From Cellulomonas fimi ATCC 484 (GTDB taxonomy: Bacteria; Actinomycetota; Actinomycetes; Actinomycetales; Cellulomonadaceae): a stretch of DNA of 64,000 nt. Each line of letters opens with the position of its first letter. The first letter of the stretch is position 1. Below are positions 62,701 to 64,000 of this stretch, one piece after another. The position numbers and the translations under genes are program-made. The stretch is taken from assembly GCF_000212695.1 (NCBI RefSeq), contig NC_015514.1, positions 3,410,001 to 3,474,000 on the forward strand, read 5' to 3'. The notes under the pieces were generated by a model. It was not told where the DNA came from. It made no database searches and saw only the letters and a list, made by a program, of their open reading frames with translations.

Positions 62701-64000
62701 CGATGGGGAGGAACACGTCGAGCGCACCCCGGACGCCGTCGAGCATCCGCAGCTGCTCGGCCCACGCGGCGACGCTCGTGGCCTGCGTGAGCCCGGTCTC
62801 GGCGGCGACCTGGCGCGTGCGCTCGACGAGCGTCGGCAGCGCGACGTCGAGCAGGCGCTCGATGCGGTGCACGACGACGTCGGCGTCGGCACGGGTGCGC
62901 AGGTCCGCGCCGTACCAGGGGGTGTCGGAGGGCCGGACGTCGAACGCTCCGAGCTCGCCCGCGCGGACGAGGTCGGCGGCGAGGCCGGACCTGCGGTCGG
63001 CGTCGAGGAGCCGTGCGACGTCGGGGGCGAGCCGCACGGTGGTCCGCGGCGTGGGCCGCGTGGACGTGAGCCGCGCGAGCTGCTGCAGCGCGTCGTACGC
63101 GGACGCCCCCCACGGCTCGCGGACCGCGTGCAGGTCGCCGACGTAGGAGCGCAGGCGCTCGCGGTGCTCGACGAGGCGCGCCCGCAGGGTGACGAGCCCC
63201 TGCCCGTCGACCGACGGGGCGTCGAGCGTCATGGCGCCGAGCAGGCGGCGCGCGGCGGCGGTGCGCCAGCCTGCCTCGGGTGCGACGTCGAGCAGCAGGT
63301 CGCCGAGCCCGAGCCGGTCGAGGCGCTCGGCGAGCGCGGCCGCGGCACGGCGGTGCCCGGGCACGTAGAGCACGGTGCGGCCGGACGCGGCGGCGTCGGC
63401 CACGACTGCGGCGAGCGTCCCGGTGACGTCGGCGCCCGTGGGCGCGTCGACGAACAGGTGGGCGCCCGTGCTGAGGGCGTCGAGCACGTGCTGCTGCGCG
63501 GGGTCGAGGTCGCCGACGCCGCGCTCGACGTGCGGGTCACGGTCCCCTGCGGCGGGGTCCGGCAGGCGGGTGCGCAGCCGCTCGCGTGCGGGCTCGACGC
63601 CGGCCAGCGCGGCCACGACCTCGTGCGCGTCGAGGTCGGCGGCGAGCGCGTCGAGGTCGTCGACGAGGATCTGCCCCGGGTGGACGAACGTGCCGACGAC
63701 GACGCGCTCGGTGAGCCGGAAGTCGTCGAGGACGGCCTCGCCGAGGGACGCGAGCCGGTGCAGCGCGCCGCGGGGGTCGAAGCCGCCGCTCTCGAAGGTG
63801 CCGCGCGCGACGGCCCCGGGGTCGAGCAGCGCGCCACGGGTGCGCAGCGCGCGGGCGAGCACGGGGTTGACGTCGAGGGTGGGCTCGAGCGCGATCTCGT
63901 AGTCCGCCTCCCCCGTGCCGCGGGGGCGCAGGGTCACGGGGCGCAGCAGGACGGGGGCGCGGACGGTCCGGGACCGGGCCGACGCGAGGGGCGCGGCCTG
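59774..64000 (-). CDS. Very large helicase-like protein with C-terminal nuclease-like domain (5' end outside window)
   Basis: At least 1408 codons; the reading frame runs off the right edge without a start. The layout resembles large SF1-helicase-like proteins: a P-loop position near HLFVDAPTGADVTGTLAAVV, a long helical middle, a second ATPase half with VDLVVLDAAAHLPVDMAVAA, VVVVGDARC and EAVVLSVGFGRTPHRRVL, then a restriction-endonuclease-like region (RLLLDLAERLWRHGLTVEVD to LERLGWTVVRVWS). A low-complexity Ala/Asp/Pro stretch precedes a final helical domain with IGAYSDDQLDELVAWLLSDGRER. The Walker A lysine and Walker B glutamate are missing, so ATP hydrolysis is doubtful. Confidence 0.75.
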   Translation of the reverse strand, partial: QAAPLASARSRTVRAPVLLRPVTLRPRGTGEADYEIALEPTLDVNPVLARALRTRGALLDPGAVARGTFESGGFDPRGALHRLASLGEAVLDDFRLTERVVVGTFVHPGQILVDDLDALAADLDAHEVVAALAGVEPARERLRTRLPDPAAGDRDPHVERGVGDLDPAQQHVLDALSTGAHLFVDAPTGADVTGTLAAVVADAAASGRTVLYVPGHRRAAAALAERLDRLGLGDLLLDVAPEAGWRTAAARRLLGAMTLDAPSVDGQGLVTLRARLVEHRERLRSYVGDLHAVREPWGASAYDALQQLARLTSTRPTPRTTVRLAPDVARLLDADRRSGLAADLVRAGELGAFDVRPSDTPWYGADLRTRADADVVVHRIERLLDVALPTLVERTRQVAAETGLTQATSVAAWAEQLRMLDGVRGALDVFLPIVFERTAADLVAATATPQWRTEHGVEMGFWLRRRLRRQARDMVRPGRPVADLHTALLDVQAQREIWQAHCPAGGWPRLPDGLEHIEEEHRAVREDLAALDEVLAGTPAGSGLADLPFAALQERLTRLRADTSALETLPDRTGLLHRLRGAGLGELLDDLATRRVDPALAPAELDLAWWSTVIEQILTQDPTLAGYDGAALGDLSAQYAALDRAHVASLSGPVRAAVARHTQEALRRHREQAESLFAELVEERLTSLRDTVARHPDVARRLRPVVAASPMLVPQVLPPSRSVDLVVLDAAAHLPVDMAVAALARGRQVVVVGDARCASGSAVRELADVLPSVALHAETSRRDPYLTAFLAAHGYAGVLTPTPLPEHRPLVRLDVVDGTGMPDTASGTVASTRAEVEHVVELVLAHALNHPDESLAVVTPSPLHADAVRDAVLTEVRGNPAVAAFFDGGRAEPFVVTDLANAAGLRREAVVLSVGFGRTPHRRVLHSFGVVAEPGGDALLLDVLGATRHRLTVVSCFGSDDLDPERVRGAGPRLLRDLLAFAASRGEGASGAEVALVAPGPRPDDAVDLRDPADVTARGARADAAGAGHADLADRAADGSGGEPDRLLLDLAERLWRHGLTVEVDHGIPGGARIPMVVGHPDAPDRLLVAVLTDDEAYVGEPSVRVRDRLLADRLERLGWTVVRVWSAAAFLDPQAEVDRIRRAVHARVPAPAAPRNAPLVLGVPTAVDVSDEVEELPPVTAPIRISVRTTLAERRAAAAQADAAPLDAAAAAADAAPPRSEADEPTTDEPTPTGAGAGAGAAPRARVDVTPTTSSVVRSSSDGTSQPQPSAGSTGTAADEDDAAGHDAPDGAVRAERRGDDDASAVAGGAGDDAPAAGSGPTGAGTNGHVQLTLAVPATPRPDVRTGLPIGAYSDDQLDELVAWLLSDGRERNREQLAAALREELGITRRSYRIDTAVRSAVTRALR

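Overview
The window is about 74% G+C, densely packed, uses many GTG starts and overlapping ATGA/GTGA junctions, and carries actinobacterial markers: RpfB-type resuscitation factors, a eukaryotic-type UDP-glucose pyrophosphorylase, Glp and a SepX/GlpR-like partner, an actinobacterial protein O-mannosyltransferase and a desferrioxamine cluster. It fits a chromosomal segment of a Micrococcales actinobacterium of the Cellulomonas kind. At least 16 genes have a -10-like hexamer 6-7 nt before the start codon and no Shine-Dalgarno, so leaderless transcription looks common.

Layout. 10-5743: a GT4 glycosyltransferase and two paralogous secreted beta-helix proteins with different N-terminal modules. 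5862-10222 (minus): pth, rplY, prs and glmU; tRNA-Gln(UUG) follows, with its 3' end duplicated. 10540-16864: TetR, MarR with a CynX-like transporter, a DUF6518 membrane protein, an orphan zinc metallochaperone lipoprotein (AztD type) behind a Zur-like box, and a DUF4386 protein divergent from a TetR regulator with two matching operators. 17032-25359: an iron-box-controlled desferrioxamine operon desA-desB-desC-desD, extended by a penicillin-amidase (desG type) and a second DesC-like acyltransferase, mostly with overlapping stop/start codons. 25363-45092: housekeeping and envelope genes: ABC-F ATPase, ispE-ksgA, two RpfB-like wall enzymes sharing an upstream direct repeat, metG-tatD, PH-domain protein, sugar dehydrogenase, pncA, ABC exporter with MarR, rsmI divergent from pmt, and a GH20 hexosaminidase. 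45147-46612: a BASS transporter and a GlsB/YeaQ protein.

46747-48912 is a small accessory island at tRNA-Ala(CGC): a truncated gene, the tail of an old IS481-type transposase, a complete IS481-family element with a 6-bp target duplication inserted at that tail's stop codon, a hypothetical gene, and the C-terminal end of a tyrosine integrase next to the tRNA 3' end. 49002-59175 resembles the mycobacterial galU-moeA-rimJ-mscL neighbourhood: SepX/GlpR-like protein, RimJ-type acetyltransferase, Glp, UGPase, 5-formyl-THF cyclo-ligase, membrane penicillin acylase, a Ruc-like FmdB chaperone behind a CIRCE element, a SAF-domain protein and mscL. The window ends inside a very large helicase-like protein with degenerate ATPase motifs.

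No single dramatic new system is proven. The best candidates for follow-up are the paired beta-helix surface proteins with shared regulatory motifs, the extended desferrioxamine operon, the Zur-boxed orphan AztD, the CIRCE-controlled Ruc, and the degenerate helicase-like giant.
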